Assembly (NCBI GenBank): GCA_000752995.2
Contig: LM994636.1
Span: 370,940-429,144, forward strand
Source of the DNA: Haemophilus massiliensis
GTDB taxonomy: Bacteria > Pseudomonadota > Gammaproteobacteria > Enterobacterales > Pasteurellaceae
Reading direction: 5' to 3'
DNA length: 58,205 bases
The translations under genes and the position numbers were made by a program. A model generated the notes under the pieces. It was not told where the DNA came from. It made no database searches and saw only the letters and a program-made list of their open reading frames with translations. Each line of letters opens with the position of its first letter. Positions within the stretch are counted from its first letter, which is position 1. Shown here in pieces: positions 46,915-55,498 of the stretch.

Positions 46915-47184
46915 ATGTCTCTAAGCACAGAAAAAAAAGCGGCAATCGTTGCCGAGTTTGGTCGTGATGCGAAAGATACCGGTTCTTCCGAAGTGCAGAT
47001 CGCATTATTAACCGCACAGATTAACCATTTGCAAGCTCACTTTGCGGAGCATAAAAAGGATCATCACGGTCGTCGCGGTTTATTGCGTATGATTTCCCGT
47101 CGTCGTAAACTTTTGGATTATTTAAAACGTACCAATCTTGAGCTTTACGCTTCAACTATCGCTCGTTTAGGTTTACGTCGCTAA
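46915..47184 (+). CDS. rpsO: 30S ribosomal protein S15
   Basis: Primary-binding protein of the small-subunit platform. It has 89 residues, the usual length. [20 protein letters not shown] and the C-terminal [20 protein letters not shown] are highly conserved. AGAGGA lies 8 bases before the ATG. In E. coli pnp follows; here it does not: after a terminator come CRP sites and manX. Confidence 0.98.
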   Translation: MSLSTEKKAAIVAEFGRDAKDTGSSEVQIALLTAQINHLQAHFAEHKKDHHGRRGLLRMISRRRKLLDYLKRTNLELYASTIARLGLRR

Positions 47185-47204
47185 TTGTTGTGATTCGTCT
47201 GGAT

Positions 47205-47235
47205 AAAAGCTTCCGTTAGTCGGGAGCTTTTTTTA
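47205..47235 (+). terminator. Terminator after rpsO
   Basis: AAAAGCTTCC / GGGAGCTTTT (one G-T pair) is followed by a run of T. It is canonical. Confidence 0.9.
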
Positions 47236-47248
47236 TGCGGGTAAGCAA

Positions 47249-47288
47249 AAAAGTGCGGTGATTTTGATAAAAATTTCACCGCACTTTT
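47249..47288. terminator. Paired uptake signals forming a second hairpin after rpsO
   Basis: AAAAGTGCGGTGA (47249-47261) and TCACCGCACTTTT (47276-47288) are a perfect 13-bp inverted pair; each arm holds a full uptake signal. The structure is symmetrical, so it can work as a terminator in either direction. Confidence 0.8.
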
Positions 47289-47410
47289 CTCCGCCAGCAC
47301 AATATTTTTCAGTAAAACTAATATTGTGTAGAAATTAATGGAGTTTTATTTCTAAAATATAAAAAATAAATATCATAACCGAATTGGTTTTTCAATCCAT
47401 TGGATTAATT

Positions 47411-47426
47411 TGTGACTTACATCACA
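47411..47426 (+). promoter_or_regulatory. CRP-cAMP box 1 of the man operon
   Basis: TGTGACTTACATCACA fits the CRP consensus TGTGA-N6-TCACA perfectly. Its centre (47418.5) is at about -83.5 from the inferred start at 47502 and 42 bp, four helical turns, from box 2. Confidence 0.85.
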
Positions 47427-47452
47427 AAATAAAGGTATTTTTATCTCAAATT

Positions 47453-47468
47453 CGTGATCGTAATCACA
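47453..47468 (+). promoter_or_regulatory. CRP-cAMP box 2 of the man operon
   Basis: CGTGATCGTAATCACA differs from the CRP consensus by one base. Its centre (47460.5) lies at -41.5 from the start inferred from the -10 at 47490-47495, the standard class II position overlapping -35. Confidence 0.82.
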
Positions 47469-47489
47469 TTATTCTGGAGCGTTTTCATT

Positions 47490-47495
47490 TACAAT
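47490..47495 (+). promoter_or_regulatory. Probable -10 element of the man operon
   Basis: TACAAT matches five of six consensus positions and has no recognisable -35, as expected for a CRP-dependent class II promoter. It predicts a leader of about 53 bases before manX. Confidence 0.65.
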
Positions 47496-47554
47496 CCGCC
47501 GGTCAAATAATTCTATTTGATTTGAGTCACTTTTATTATGTTTAAGGAGTCAGA

Positions 47555-48535
47555 ATGACGATTGCGATCATCATAGCGACACACGGTGTGGCAGCGGAAC
47601 AACTGCTGAAAACCACCGAAATGTTGATCGGTGAGCAAGATGACGTAGCCACCATCGATTTCGTGCCCGGCGAAAATGCTGAAACGATTATGGCGAAATA
47701 TCAGGAACAACTCTCGACCAGCTTATCCCATTGTGATCAGGTGTTATTCCTTGTGGATACTTGGGGCGGCAGTCCGTTTAACGCTGCAAACCGCGTTGCC
47801 GAAGGCAAAGACAATATGGATGTTGTTACCGGTGTGAATATTCCAATGTTGGTGGAAACCTTTATGGCCCGCGATGACGGTCCGGATTTATCGGAGCTGG
47901 TTGCCATCGCATTGGAAACAGGTCGGACCGGTGTCCGCGCATTAAAATATGTTGAGCAGGAAACCGCCGCACCCGCAGCGGTTGTGCCAGCACAGCCGGC
48001 ATCCGCGCCGCAACAGACCGTGCAGGCAAACAAAGAGGGGCATTTGGTCGTCGGTCTTGCCCGCATTGATGACCGGTTGATTCACGGTCAGGTCGCTACC
48101 CGCTGGACTAAAGAAAGCCGAGTCAGCCGCATTATTGTAGTAAACGATGATGTGGCGAAAGATCATGTCCGTTCCACTATGCTGAAAAGCGTGGCGCCGC
48201 CGGGAGTGACGGCTCATGTTGTTAACGTGGATAAAATGATCCGTGTCTATAATAATCCGGAATATGCCGATGAACGTGTCATGCTGTTATTTACCAATCC
48301 CGCTGATGTGTTGAAGCTGCTGGAAGCCGGCGTTGATATGAAGTCGATTAATATCGGCGGTATGGCGTATAAAGAGGGTAAAAAGCAAATTACCAGTGCA
48401 GTATGCGTTGATGATAACGATATTGCGGCGTTTAAAGCTATTGATAGTATGGGTATCGAGCTTGATGTGCGTAAGGTCTCTAACGATACGCGTCAGCACA
48501 TGATGGATTTATTAAAGAAACATAACTTAGTTTAA
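47555..48535 (+). CDS. manX: PTS mannose-type permease, EIIAB component
   Basis: Cytoplasmic phosphotransfer subunit of the mannose/glucose/fructose/hexosamine PTS. The 326 residues hold an IIA domain with the phosphorylated His10 (IATHG), an Ala/Pro/Gln linker (about residues 137-157), and an IIB domain with His177 in DDRLIHGQVATRW. AAGGAG precedes the ATG. It is first of manXYZ-yobD-manA, behind two CRP sites. Confidence 0.96.
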   Translation: MTIAIIIATHGVAAEQLLKTTEMLIGEQDDVATIDFVPGENAETIMAKYQEQLSTSLSHCDQVLFLVDTWGGSPFNAANRVAEGKDNMDVVTGVNIPMLVETFMARDDGPDLSELVAIALETGRTGVRALKYVEQETAAPAAVVPAQPASAPQQTVQANKEGHLVVGLARIDDRLIHGQVATRWTKESRVSRIIVVNDDVAKDHVRSTMLKSVAPPGVTAHVVNVDKMIRVYNNPEYADERVMLLFTNPADVLKLLEAGVDMKSINIGGMAYKEGKKQITSAVCVDDNDIAAFKAIDSMGIELDVRKVSNDTRQHMMDLLKKHNLV

Positions 48536-48547
48536 GGAATATTCACA

Positions 48548-49351
48548 ATGGAAATTTCAACACTCCAAGTCATACTCGTTTTTATCGTCGCCTGTATATG
48601 CGGTATGGGCTCGATTCTTGATGAGTTTCAGACTCACCGCCCGTTAATCGCCTGTACCCTGATTGGTCTGGTGCTGGGCGATATTAAAACCGGCATTATT
48701 GTCGGCGGTTCCTTAGAGCTGCTTGCCCTCGGCTGGATGAATATCGGTGCGGCGCTGGCGCCCGATGCGGCACTGGCTTCCGTGATTTCCACTATTTTGG
48801 TTATCGTCGGTGGTCAGGAAATCACCACCGGTATTGCGATTGCTATTCCGCTGGCGGCGGCAGGTCAGGTGCTGACTTACGTTGTTCGTGCGATTACCGT
48901 CGGTTTTCAACACGCGGCGGATAAATCCATTCAGGACGGCAATCTGACCCGTTTGGACTGGATCCATTGCAGCGCGTTGTTATTACAGGCGATGCGTATT
49001 GCCATTCCTGCCCTGATCGTGGCGCTCACCGCCGGTACGGATGTCGTTCAGTCCATGTTACACGCGATTCCTGAGGTGGTTACCAACGGGCTTAAAATCG
49101 CCGGCGGTATCATTGCCGTAGTCGGTTATGCCATGGTCATCAACATGATGCGTGCCGGTCACTTAATGCCGTTCTTCTATGCCGGTTTTGTTGTCGCCGC
49201 TTTCACCGATTTCAATTTGGTGGCGTTGGGTGTACTCGGTGCGATTATGGCGGCGCTGTATATTCAGCTGCATCCGAAATACAACCAAAGCAAACAAGTG
49301 GTGCAGGTTGTCGCAAACGGCAATGATGATCTTGATAACAGATTAGATTAA
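48548..49351 (+). CDS. manY: PTS mannose-type permease, EIIC component
   Basis: Membrane channel subunit of 267 residues. CGMGSILDEFQTHRPLIACT near the N-terminus and GSLELLALGWMNIGAALAPD in the middle are family signatures; about eight hydrophobic segments follow. It lies 12 bases after manX and 13 before manZ, so the three are cotranscribed. In E. coli the ManYZ complex is also a receptor for phage lambda DNA entry and some bacteriocins. Confidence 0.96.
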   Translation: MEISTLQVILVFIVACICGMGSILDEFQTHRPLIACTLIGLVLGDIKTGIIVGGSLELLALGWMNIGAALAPDAALASVISTILVIVGGQEITTGIAIAIPLAAAGQVLTYVVRAITVGFQHAADKSIQDGNLTRLDWIHCSALLLQAMRIAIPALIVALTAGTDVVQSMLHAIPEVVTNGLKIAGGIIAVVGYAMVINMMRAGHLMPFFYAGFVVAAFTDFNLVALGVLGAIMAALYIQLHPKYNQSKQVVQVVANGNDDLDNRLD

Positions 49352-49364
49352 TAGGGTAAGAAAT

Positions 49365-50201
49365 ATGACTACAGAAATTAAAAAAGTAACCCAGCGTGAT
49401 TTAAACTCCGTGGTACTGCGCTCCAACCTGTTTCAGGGCTCATGGAACTTTGAACGTATGCAGGCGCTCGGCTTCGCTTATTCTATGGTGCCGGTGATCA
49501 AGCGCTTATACCCGGATCCGAATTCGCCGGAACGCAAAGATGCGATTAAACGTCATTTGGAATTCTTTAACACTCAGCCGTTTATGGCAGCGCCGGTATT
49601 GGGCGTCACCATTGCGATGGAAGAAGAGCGCGCCAACGGTAAAGAAATCGACGATGCCGCTATCAACGGGATCAAAGTGGGATTAATGGGACCATTAGCC
49701 GGGGTAGGCGACCCGATTTACTGGGGGACTGCACGTCCGGTATTCGCCGCCTTGGGGGCGGGGTTGGCATTAAGCGGCAGTCTTTTAGGTCCGATTCTGT
49801 TCTTCTTATTATTTAATCTGGTTCGCCTTGCCACTCGTTACTACGGTGTCACCTATGGCTATCGCAAAGGGCTGGATGTGGTGCAGGATATGAGCGGCGG
49901 CTTATTGCAGAAGCTGACTGAAGGTGCTTCGATTCTCGGTTTGTTTATTATGGGGGCGTTGGTGCAGAAATGGACCAGTATTCATGTGCCGCTGGTCGTG
50001 TCCGTGATTGAAAAACAAGACGGCACCGTGGAAACCACCACCGTACAAAGCATTCTGGACAGTTTAATGCCGGGTCTGCTACCGTTACTGTTCACCTTTG
50101 CCTGTATGTGGTTATTGCGCAACCGCGTCAATGCGTTATGGATTATCGCCGGTATTTTTGTTATCGGTATCTTTGGCGCTTGGACAGGCATTCTTGCCTA
50201 G
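49365..50201 (+). CDS. manZ: PTS mannose-type permease, EIID component
   Basis: Membrane partner of ManY, 278 residues. The start VTQRDLNSVVLRSNLFQGSW and the middle GLMGPLAGVGDPIYWGTARP are conserved in EIID proteins, with C-terminal hydrophobic segments LLPLLFTFACMWLL and WIIAGIFVIGIFGAW. GGGTAAG-like purine sequence precedes the ATG. A hairpin follows before yobD. Confidence 0.96.
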   Translation: MTTEIKKVTQRDLNSVVLRSNLFQGSWNFERMQALGFAYSMVPVIKRLYPDPNSPERKDAIKRHLEFFNTQPFMAAPVLGVTIAMEEERANGKEIDDAAINGIKVGLMGPLAGVGDPIYWGTARPVFAALGAGLALSGSLLGPILFFLLFNLVRLATRYYGVTYGYRKGLDVVQDMSGGLLQKLTEGASILGLFIMGALVQKWTSIHVPLVVSVIEKQDGTVETTTVQSILDSLMPGLLPLLFTFACMWLLRNRVNALWIIAGIFVIGIFGAWTGILA

Positions 50202-50220
50202 CTTATAATAGGCGCATTGC

Positions 50221-50244
50221 GGCGGGCTTTCACGCCCGCCTTTT
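50221..50244 (+). terminator. Hairpin between manZ and yobD
   Basis: GGCGGGC / GCCCGCC with loop TTTCAC is followed by only four T. It may attenuate expression of yobD-manA relative to manXYZ. Confidence 0.7.
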
Positions 50245-50259
50245 AGTGTGATTTAAGCT

Positions 50260-50736
50260 ATGATCGACATACTCCTATTGAGCGGCATCGTACTGTTTTT
50301 TATTTACGCCTTTTACGATCAGTTCGGCATGGACTGGTTGAAGGGGAAAACTCGCCTAAAAGTGCGGTTAAAAAAACGGGCAAAAATTGATGCGTTGATC
50401 TTTATCGCGCTAATCGCCGTTATGCTTTATCAGACTCAAGCAAATATTCGCCCGCTGACCCTGTATTTATTGGCGACTGCCGTGATCCTCAGCCTGTATA
50501 TTGCGTTTATCCGCTTTCCCGTACTGCTGCTGAAAGAAGACGGCTTTTTTTATGAAAACCTGTTTATTCGCTATGAGAAAATCCGTCAAATCAACCTTGC
50601 CGACGGCAATATACTGGTTATTGAGCTGAAAAACGACAAACGGCTTATCGCACCGCTGCACGACCCACAGGATACGGCAAAAGTGGTAGCGTTTTTCGGC
50701 GGTTATAAACAAACGGCAGCGGCAAAACTGCAATGA
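50260..50736 (+). CDS. yobD: YobD/UPF0266 membrane protein (DUF986)
   Basis: The 158-residue protein has three membrane segments (about residues 3-18, 46-62, 68-90) and a C-terminal soluble part with FFYENLFIRYEKIRQINLAD. The family has no known function. E. coli has it directly downstream of manXYZ, as here, which hints at a link with the mannose PTS. An uptake signal lies in the 5' part (about 50361). manA starts 10 bases after its stop. Confidence 0.9.
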   Translation: MIDILLLSGIVLFFIYAFYDQFGMDWLKGKTRLKVRLKKRAKIDALIFIALIAVMLYQTQANIRPLTLYLLATAVILSLYIAFIRFPVLLLKEDGFFYENLFIRYEKIRQINLADGNILVIELKNDKRLIAPLHDPQDTAKVVAFFGGYKQTAAAKLQ

Positions 50737-50746
50737 GGAAAACGAA

Positions 50747-51952
50747 ATGAACGGCATTTACAGACTCAAAGGTAGCCTACAGTATTATCAATGGGGCGGC
50801 GGGGATTACCTTCCCGGATTGCTCGGACTTCCTAAACAGGCACATCAGCATTATGCGGAATGGTGGCTTGGCGCTCATCCGTCTTCGCCCTCAATGCTGG
50901 AAATCAGCGGCGAATGGCAGCCTTTGACCGCATTTTTAGCGGAAAATCCGACCGCACTTGGAAATGACAGCCGCAAAAAATTCGGTAATCAACTGCCTTA
51001 TTTATTAAAAATTCTGGATGTGGAAAAACCGCTTTCCATTCAGCTGCATCCGACCAAACAGCAAGCTGAAGCCGGCTTTATGCGGGAAAATGCCGCCGGT
51101 ATCGCCTTAAATGCGCCGACCCGCACTTACAAAGATGATAATCATAAACCGGAAATGATGATCGCGCTTTCCGATTTTTGGCTGCTGCACGGTTTTAAAC
51201 CCAAAGCCGATATTATCGCCGATTTAAATGCTCGCCCTTCGTTAACAGCGCTGGCGGAAAAATTGGTCGTTCAGGATCTGCATAACTTTTATGCCGATAT
51301 CATGCAGGCGTCTCAAGCACAGCTTGCCGGCTGGTTGCATCCGATTATTACACACAACAGAGGTGCTTATGCCGCAGACCGATTGCTCCCGGATAACCCT
51401 GACTACTGGGTGCTCTACAGCATGGAAGCTATGGACATTCACTCGGATAAACTGGATCCGGGCTTAATTTGTTTTTACATATTCAACATCGTGCATATCA
51501 AGCCGGGCGAGGGCATTTATCAGGATGCCGGCATGCCGCACGCTTACCTGCGCGGGCAGAATATCGAATTAATGGCGTGCTCGGATAATGTGATTCGCGG
51601 CGGTTTAACGCCCAAACATGTGGATATTGCGCAGTTGCTGCAAGTGGTGGATTGCCGTGAAGTCAAGCCGGAAATTATTCCTGTCGCGTCGCACGATCAG
51701 GCGCAATTCACCTACTGGACACCGGCGCAGGATTTCGCGCTGACCCGCCTTCAATACGCTGCCGCCGACCGTCTGCACGGACAGGCGCACAGTGCCGAGA
51801 TTGTGCTGGTGATGCAAGGGGCAGTAAAAATCGCCTCAAATCACAGCACACTGACGCTGACGCAGGGTGAATCTGCGTTTATCTGCGCAGACACCCGTTA
51901 TATGATCGACGCGGAACAGTCAGGTTACGCCGTTGTGGCTAAATTGCCGTAA
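50747..51952 (+). CDS. manA: Mannose-6-phosphate isomerase, class I
   Basis: Zinc enzyme converting mannose 6-phosphate, the product of the ManXYZ PTS, to fructose 6-phosphate. It has 401 residues. Zinc ligands are recognisable in IQLHPTKQQAE (Gln, His), NHKPEMMIAL (Glu), and PHAYLRGQNIELMACSDNVI (His, and the catalytic Arg in IRGG after it). The start codon lies 10 bases after yobD with AGGAAA before it. It forms a complete mannose use operon with manXYZ. An uptake-signal hairpin follows. Confidence 0.96.
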   Translation: MNGIYRLKGSLQYYQWGGGDYLPGLLGLPKQAHQHYAEWWLGAHPSSPSMLEISGEWQPLTAFLAENPTALGNDSRKKFGNQLPYLLKILDVEKPLSIQLHPTKQQAEAGFMRENAAGIALNAPTRTYKDDNHKPEMMIALSDFWLLHGFKPKADIIADLNARPSLTALAEKLVVQDLHNFYADIMQASQAQLAGWLHPIITHNRGAYAADRLLPDNPDYWVLYSMEAMDIHSDKLDPGLICFYIFNIVHIKPGEGIYQDAGMPHAYLRGQNIELMACSDNVIRGGLTPKHVDIAQLLQVVDCREVKPEIIPVASHDQAQFTYWTPAQDFALTRLQYAAADRLHGQAHSAEIVLVMQGAVKIASNHSTLTLTQGESAFICADTRYMIDAEQSGYAVVAKLP

Positions 51953-51980
51953 CATCAGTTTGATATTAATCCTGTGGAAA

Positions 51981-52040
51981 TAAAAGTGCGGTGATTTTTT
52001 CAGTAAAATAAAAAACTTGCCGAAAAATCACCGCACTTTA
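51981..52040. terminator. Paired uptake signals between manA and rnhA
   Basis: TAAAAGTGCGGTGATTTTT (51981-51999) and AAAAATCACCGCACTTTA (52023-52040) are inverted, each with a full uptake signal, with a 23-base AT-rich loop. Placed between convergent manA and rnhA it is likely a bidirectional terminator. Confidence 0.75.
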
Positions 52041-52064
52041 TTCCGTCTCTCACCGGATTACCGT

Positions 52065-52529
52065 TTATTCCGCCGTATAGCCGGTATCTTCCTGTGTCGG
52101 ATGCTCTGCGCCCTGTTTTGCCAGTTGATCGCAGATCTCGTTTTCCCGGTGTCCACTGTGACCTTTTACCCATTGCCAGCGAATTTCATGCGGTCGCACC
52201 GCGCGATCCAGCGCAATCCACAGATCCTGATTTTTCACCGGATGACCGCCGGCGGCTTTCCAGTTGTTTTTTTTCCAGTTGAAAATCCATTGCGTGATTC
52301 CGTTTTTCATATATTGGCTGTCGCTGTGCAGTGTCACCGTGCAAGGTTCTTTTAAGCTGCGCAGTGCGGTAATCACCGCCAGCAGCTCCATACGGTTATT
52401 GGTGGTACGGAAATAGCCCTGTGAGAGCTGTTTTTCGTGCGCGCCGTAACGCAACAACACGCCGATACCGCCCGGGCCGGGATTACCCAGACAAGAACCG
52501 TCGGTAAAAATTTCAATCTGTTTGCGCAT
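52065..52529 (-). CDS. rnhA: Ribonuclease HI
   Basis: Degrades RNA in RNA-DNA hybrids. It has 154 residues. All catalytic residues align with E. coli: Asp10 (FTDGS), Glu48 (NRMELL), Asp70 (LHSDSQ), His124 (GHSGH) and Asp134 (EICDQLA). It is divergent from dnaQ with 72 bases between the starts, the same arrangement as in E. coli. Confidence 0.98.
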   Translation of the reverse strand: MRKQIEIFTDGSCLGNPGPGGIGVLLRYGAHEKQLSQGYFRTTNNRMELLAVITALRSLKEPCTVTLHSDSQYMKNGITQWIFNWKKNNWKAAGGHPVKNQDLWIALDRAVRPHEIRWQWVKGHSGHRENEICDQLAKQGAEHPTQEDTGYTAE

Positions 52530-52601
52530 AAATTTAAGCTACTCATTTTGTCTAAATCAGGCGATAATAGCGCAAATTGATTTAAAGATATAGCGAAACT
52601 C

Positions 52602-53363
52602 ATGACTATCGACATAAATACCAATCGTCAGATCGTACTGGATACGGAAACTACTGGCATGAACCAATTCGGCGCCCATTACGAAGGTCACTGCATTATT
52701 GAAATCGGCGCAGTGGAGATGATTAACCGCCGTTATACCGGGCGCAAGCTGCATTTATATATAAAACCCGACCGTCCGGTGGATCCCGAGGCGATTAAAG
52801 TGCATGGCATTACCGACGAAATGCTGCAAGACAAACCGGGGTTTGCAGCAGTGGTGGATGAATTTATCGCCTTTATTAAAGGCGCGGAACTGTTGATTCA
52901 TAACGCGCCCTTCGATGTGGGTTTTATGGATTATGAATTCGGCAAGCATGGCATCAAGATTAAAACCGATGAAATCTGTTTGGTCACCGATACGTTGCAA
53001 ATGGCGCGCAAAACTTATCCCGGCAAACGAAACAGCTTAGATGCCTTATGTGAACGCCTAAATATTGATAACAGTAAGCGTACCCTGCACGGCGCGTTAT
53101 TGGATGCGGAGATTTTAGGTGATGTGTATCTGGCGATGACCGGCGGTCAGACCAGCCTGTTTGACTACAACGAACAGGAAACCCTATACAGTGCCTCTGT
53201 AACGGAACAGCAAAGTGCGGTGGTTTTTTCCCATAATTTGAAACTGCTGTTGCCGAGTGAGGAAGAAATGCAGGCGCACCAGGATTATCTGCGGCTGATT
53301 AACAAGAAAAGCAAGGATAACTGCCTGTGGGATAAGCTGTCGGAAACGGAAAATCTGCATTAA
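52602..53363 (+). CDS. dnaQ: DNA polymerase III epsilon subunit (proofreading exonuclease)
   Basis: 3'-5' exonuclease of the replicase. It has 253 residues. ExoI is VLDTETTGMN (Asp14, Glu16), ExoII is IHNAPFDVGFMDYEF, and ExoIII is HGALLDAEILGDVYLAM. The C-terminal segment after about residue 190 is the part that binds the alpha subunit. An uptake signal encodes QQSAVVF at about residues 204-210. It is followed by two tRNA-Asp genes. Confidence 0.97.
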   Translation: MTIDINTNRQIVLDTETTGMNQFGAHYEGHCIIEIGAVEMINRRYTGRKLHLYIKPDRPVDPEAIKVHGITDEMLQDKPGFAAVVDEFIAFIKGAELLIHNAPFDVGFMDYEFGKHGIKIKTDEICLVTDTLQMARKTYPGKRNSLDALCERLNIDNSKRTLHGALLDAEILGDVYLAMTGGQTSLFDYNEQETLYSASVTEQQSAVVFSHNLKLLLPSEEEMQAHQDYLRLINKKSKDNCLWDKLSETENLH

Positions 53364-53450
53364 CGTTCATGGATTAAGCAACCGGGCTGGAAAGCGGAAA
53401 AATCGCTTGACGCGCATGTTATTCATGATTATTATGCCTCTCAATTACGC

Positions 53451-53527
53451 GGAGCGGTAGTTCAGCCGGTTAGAATACCTGCCTGTCACGCAGGGGGTCG
53501 CGGGTTCGAGTCCCGTCCGTTCCGCCA
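53451..53527 (+). tRNA. tRNA-Asp(GUC), copy 1
   Basis: 77-base tRNA with acceptor GGAGCGG / CCGTTCC, anticodon loop CTGTCAC (GTC), T loop GTTCGAG and encoded CCA. It differs from copy 2 by one base in the D arm (CAGCCGG versus CAGCTGG). Confidence 0.97.
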
Positions 53528-53548
53528 ATTTGTTTACACCTCAGATAT

Positions 53549-53625
53549 GGAGCGGTAGTTCAGCTGGTTAGAATACCTGCCTGTCACGCAGGGGGTCGCG
53601 GGTTCGAGTCCCGTCCGTTCCGCCA
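53549..53625 (+). tRNA. tRNA-Asp(GUC), copy 2
   Basis: 77-base tRNA 21 bases after copy 1, almost identical to it, with the same anticodon GTC and encoded CCA. The pair is probably transcribed together and ends at the terminator that follows. Confidence 0.97.
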
Positions 53626-53646
53626 AGTTTGGTGAAATTCAACTTA

Positions 53647-53671
53647 AAAAGCACTTTTCAGTGCTTTTTTG
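53647..53671 (+). terminator. Terminator after the tRNA-Asp pair
   Basis: AAAAGCACT / AGTGCTTTT with loop TTTC is followed by TT. Confidence 0.9.
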
Positions 53672-53779
53672 CTTTATTATCGCTCCTGTATTTTTGTTAA
53701 AAATACGCACAATTTCATTTTTCTTTTAGGCTGTTTTCGGTTCGCAAAAAAACGCCAATACAGCTCGGCGCAGATCAAT

Positions 53780-53808
53780 TTTTCATTCCCCCTGAAATCC
53801 GCTATAAT
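53780..53808 (+). promoter_or_regulatory. Probable der promoter
   Basis: A perfect -10 TATAAT lies at 53803-53808, 53 bases before the ATG. TTTTCA, a poor -35, lies 17 bases upstream of it. Confidence 0.5.
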
Positions 53809-53861
53809 GCCCGCCATTGATAAATACCGCATAAGTGCGGTTGATTATAAAGAGGTTTTTT

Positions 53862-55385
53862 ATGACAACTCCTGTTGTTGCGCTGGTCGGTCGCCCTAAT
53901 GTCGGTAAATCGACTTTATTTAATCGGCTGACCCGCACTCGAGATGCGCTGGTGGCCGATTTTCCCGGGTTGACCCGCGACCGCAAATACGGTCAGGCGA
54001 ATATCGCCGGCCATGATTTTATCGTGATTGATACCGGCGGTATTGACGGCACGGAACAAGGCGTGGAAGAGAAAATGGCGGAACAATCGTTACTTGCCAT
54101 TGAAGAGGCGGATGTGGTGCTGTTTTTGGTGGATGCTCGCGCCGGTCTGACCGCAGCGGATATCGGCATTGCCAATTATTTGCGTCAACGTCAACATAAA
54201 CTTACCGTTGTGGTTGCCAATAAAACCGACGGTATTGATGCCGATTCCCACTGCGCGGAATTTTATCAGCTCGGGTTGGGGGAAATCGCGCAGATTGCCG
54301 CCTCACAGGGGCGCGGTGTGACGGCGCTGATGGAACAGGTGCTTGCTCCGCTGGCGGAAACCCTCGACAGCGAACAAGCCACAGTGCAGAATACGGCGGA
54401 TAATGCCGAGCAAGAGCAGGACGAATGGGAGCAAGATTTCGACTTTGACAATCAGGAAGATGCCGCATTATTAGACGATGCGTTGGCAGAAGAGCAGCGC
54501 GGCGACGATAAAAACATCAAAATCGCGATTGTTGGACGCCCGAATGTGGGGAAATCCACCCTGACCAATCGGATTTTAGGCGAAGATCGCGTGGTGGTTT
54601 ATGATTTGCCCGGCACCACCCGCGACAGTATTTATATTCCAATGGAACGCGACGGGCAGCAATATACCATTATTGATACCGCCGGCGTGCGCAAACGCGG
54701 CAAAGTGCACCTGACGGTGGAAAAATTCTCAGTGATCAAAACCTTACAGGCTATTCAGGATGCTAATGTGGTTCTGCTCACGATTGATGCGCGTGACGGT
54801 ATTTCCGATCAGGATCTTTCTTTGCTCGGGTTTATCCTCAATGCCGGTCGTTCGCTGGTTATCGTGGTGAATAAATGGGATGGTTTGGAGCAGGATATTA
54901 AAGATCGGGTGAAGTCTGAGCTGGATCGTCGTCTGGATTTCATTGATTTTGTCCGCGTGCATTTTATTTCTGCCCTGCATGGCAGCGGTGTTGGTAATCT
55001 GTTTGAATCAATCCGTGAAGCCTACGCTTGCGCTACGCAAAAAATGACGACGTCAATGCTGACCCGCATTTTGCAAATGGCAACGGACGAGCATCAACCG
55101 CCAATGGTAAGCGGGCGCCGAATTAAGCTGAAATATGCACATCCGGGCGGTTATAACCCGCCGATTATTGTGGTGCACGGCAATCAGATTGAACGCCTGC
55201 CGGACAGCTATAAGCGCTATTTATCCAATTATTATCGGCGCAGTTTGAAAATCGTCGGATCGCCGATTCGCCTGTTGCTGCAAGAAGGCAATAATCCGTT
55301 TGCCGGTAAACGCAATAAACTCACACCGACCCAGTTGCGTAAGCGCAAACGGTTAATGAAATTTATTAAAAAAGCGAAAAAATAA
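53862..55385 (+). CDS. der: Ribosome assembly GTPase Der (EngA)
   Basis: Tandem-domain GTPase needed for 50S assembly. From the ATG at 53862 it has 507 residues. The two G domains each carry GRPNVGKST (about residues 9-17 and 220-228) with DTGG and DTAGV G3 motifs and NKTD and NKWD G4 motifs; an acidic linker (about residues 180-215) joins them, and a KH-like domain ends the protein with a basic tail. The GAGG before the ATG supports this start over one nine codons upstream. It is transcribed alone. Confidence 0.97.
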   Translation: MTTPVVALVGRPNVGKSTLFNRLTRTRDALVADFPGLTRDRKYGQANIAGHDFIVIDTGGIDGTEQGVEEKMAEQSLLAIEEADVVLFLVDARAGLTAADIGIANYLRQRQHKLTVVVANKTDGIDADSHCAEFYQLGLGEIAQIAASQGRGVTALMEQVLAPLAETLDSEQATVQNTADNAEQEQDEWEQDFDFDNQEDAALLDDALAEEQRGDDKNIKIAIVGRPNVGKSTLTNRILGEDRVVVYDLPGTTRDSIYIPMERDGQQYTIIDTAGVRKRGKVHLTVEKFSVIKTLQAIQDANVVLLTIDARDGISDQDLSLLGFILNAGRSLVIVVNKWDGLEQDIKDRVKSELDRRLDFIDFVRVHFISALHGSGVGNLFESIREAYACATQKMTTSMLTRILQMATDEHQPPMVSGRRIKLKYAHPGGYNPPIIVVHGNQIERLPDSYKRYLSNYYRRSLKIVGSPIRLLLQEGNNPFAGKRNKLTPTQLRKRKRLMKFIKKAKK

Positions 55386-55442
55386 CAATTCAATTGACGG
55401 GCGGAGATCAAGCCCATGCTGCCCGTGTTGTTTGATAATACT

Positions 55443-55485
55443 GAAAAGTGCGGTAGAAAATATTCGATTTTTTACCGCACTTTTC
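55443..55485. terminator. Paired uptake signals between der and the exporter gene
   Basis: GAAAAGTGCGGTA (55443-55455) and TACCGCACTTTTC (55473-55485) form a perfect 13-bp inverted pair with an AT-rich loop, between convergent genes. Confidence 0.8.
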
Positions 55486-55498
55486 ATTTAGCGGCGTT

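Noticed and set aside
52017..52355. Plus-strand frame of about 110 codons opposite rnhA
   Set aside because: It is antisense to a certain gene with all catalytic residues and has the composition of a shadow frame.
36868..54000. Functional coupling between aspS and the tRNA-Asp pair
   Set aside because: They are 15 kb apart with unrelated genes between, and no shared control element is visible.
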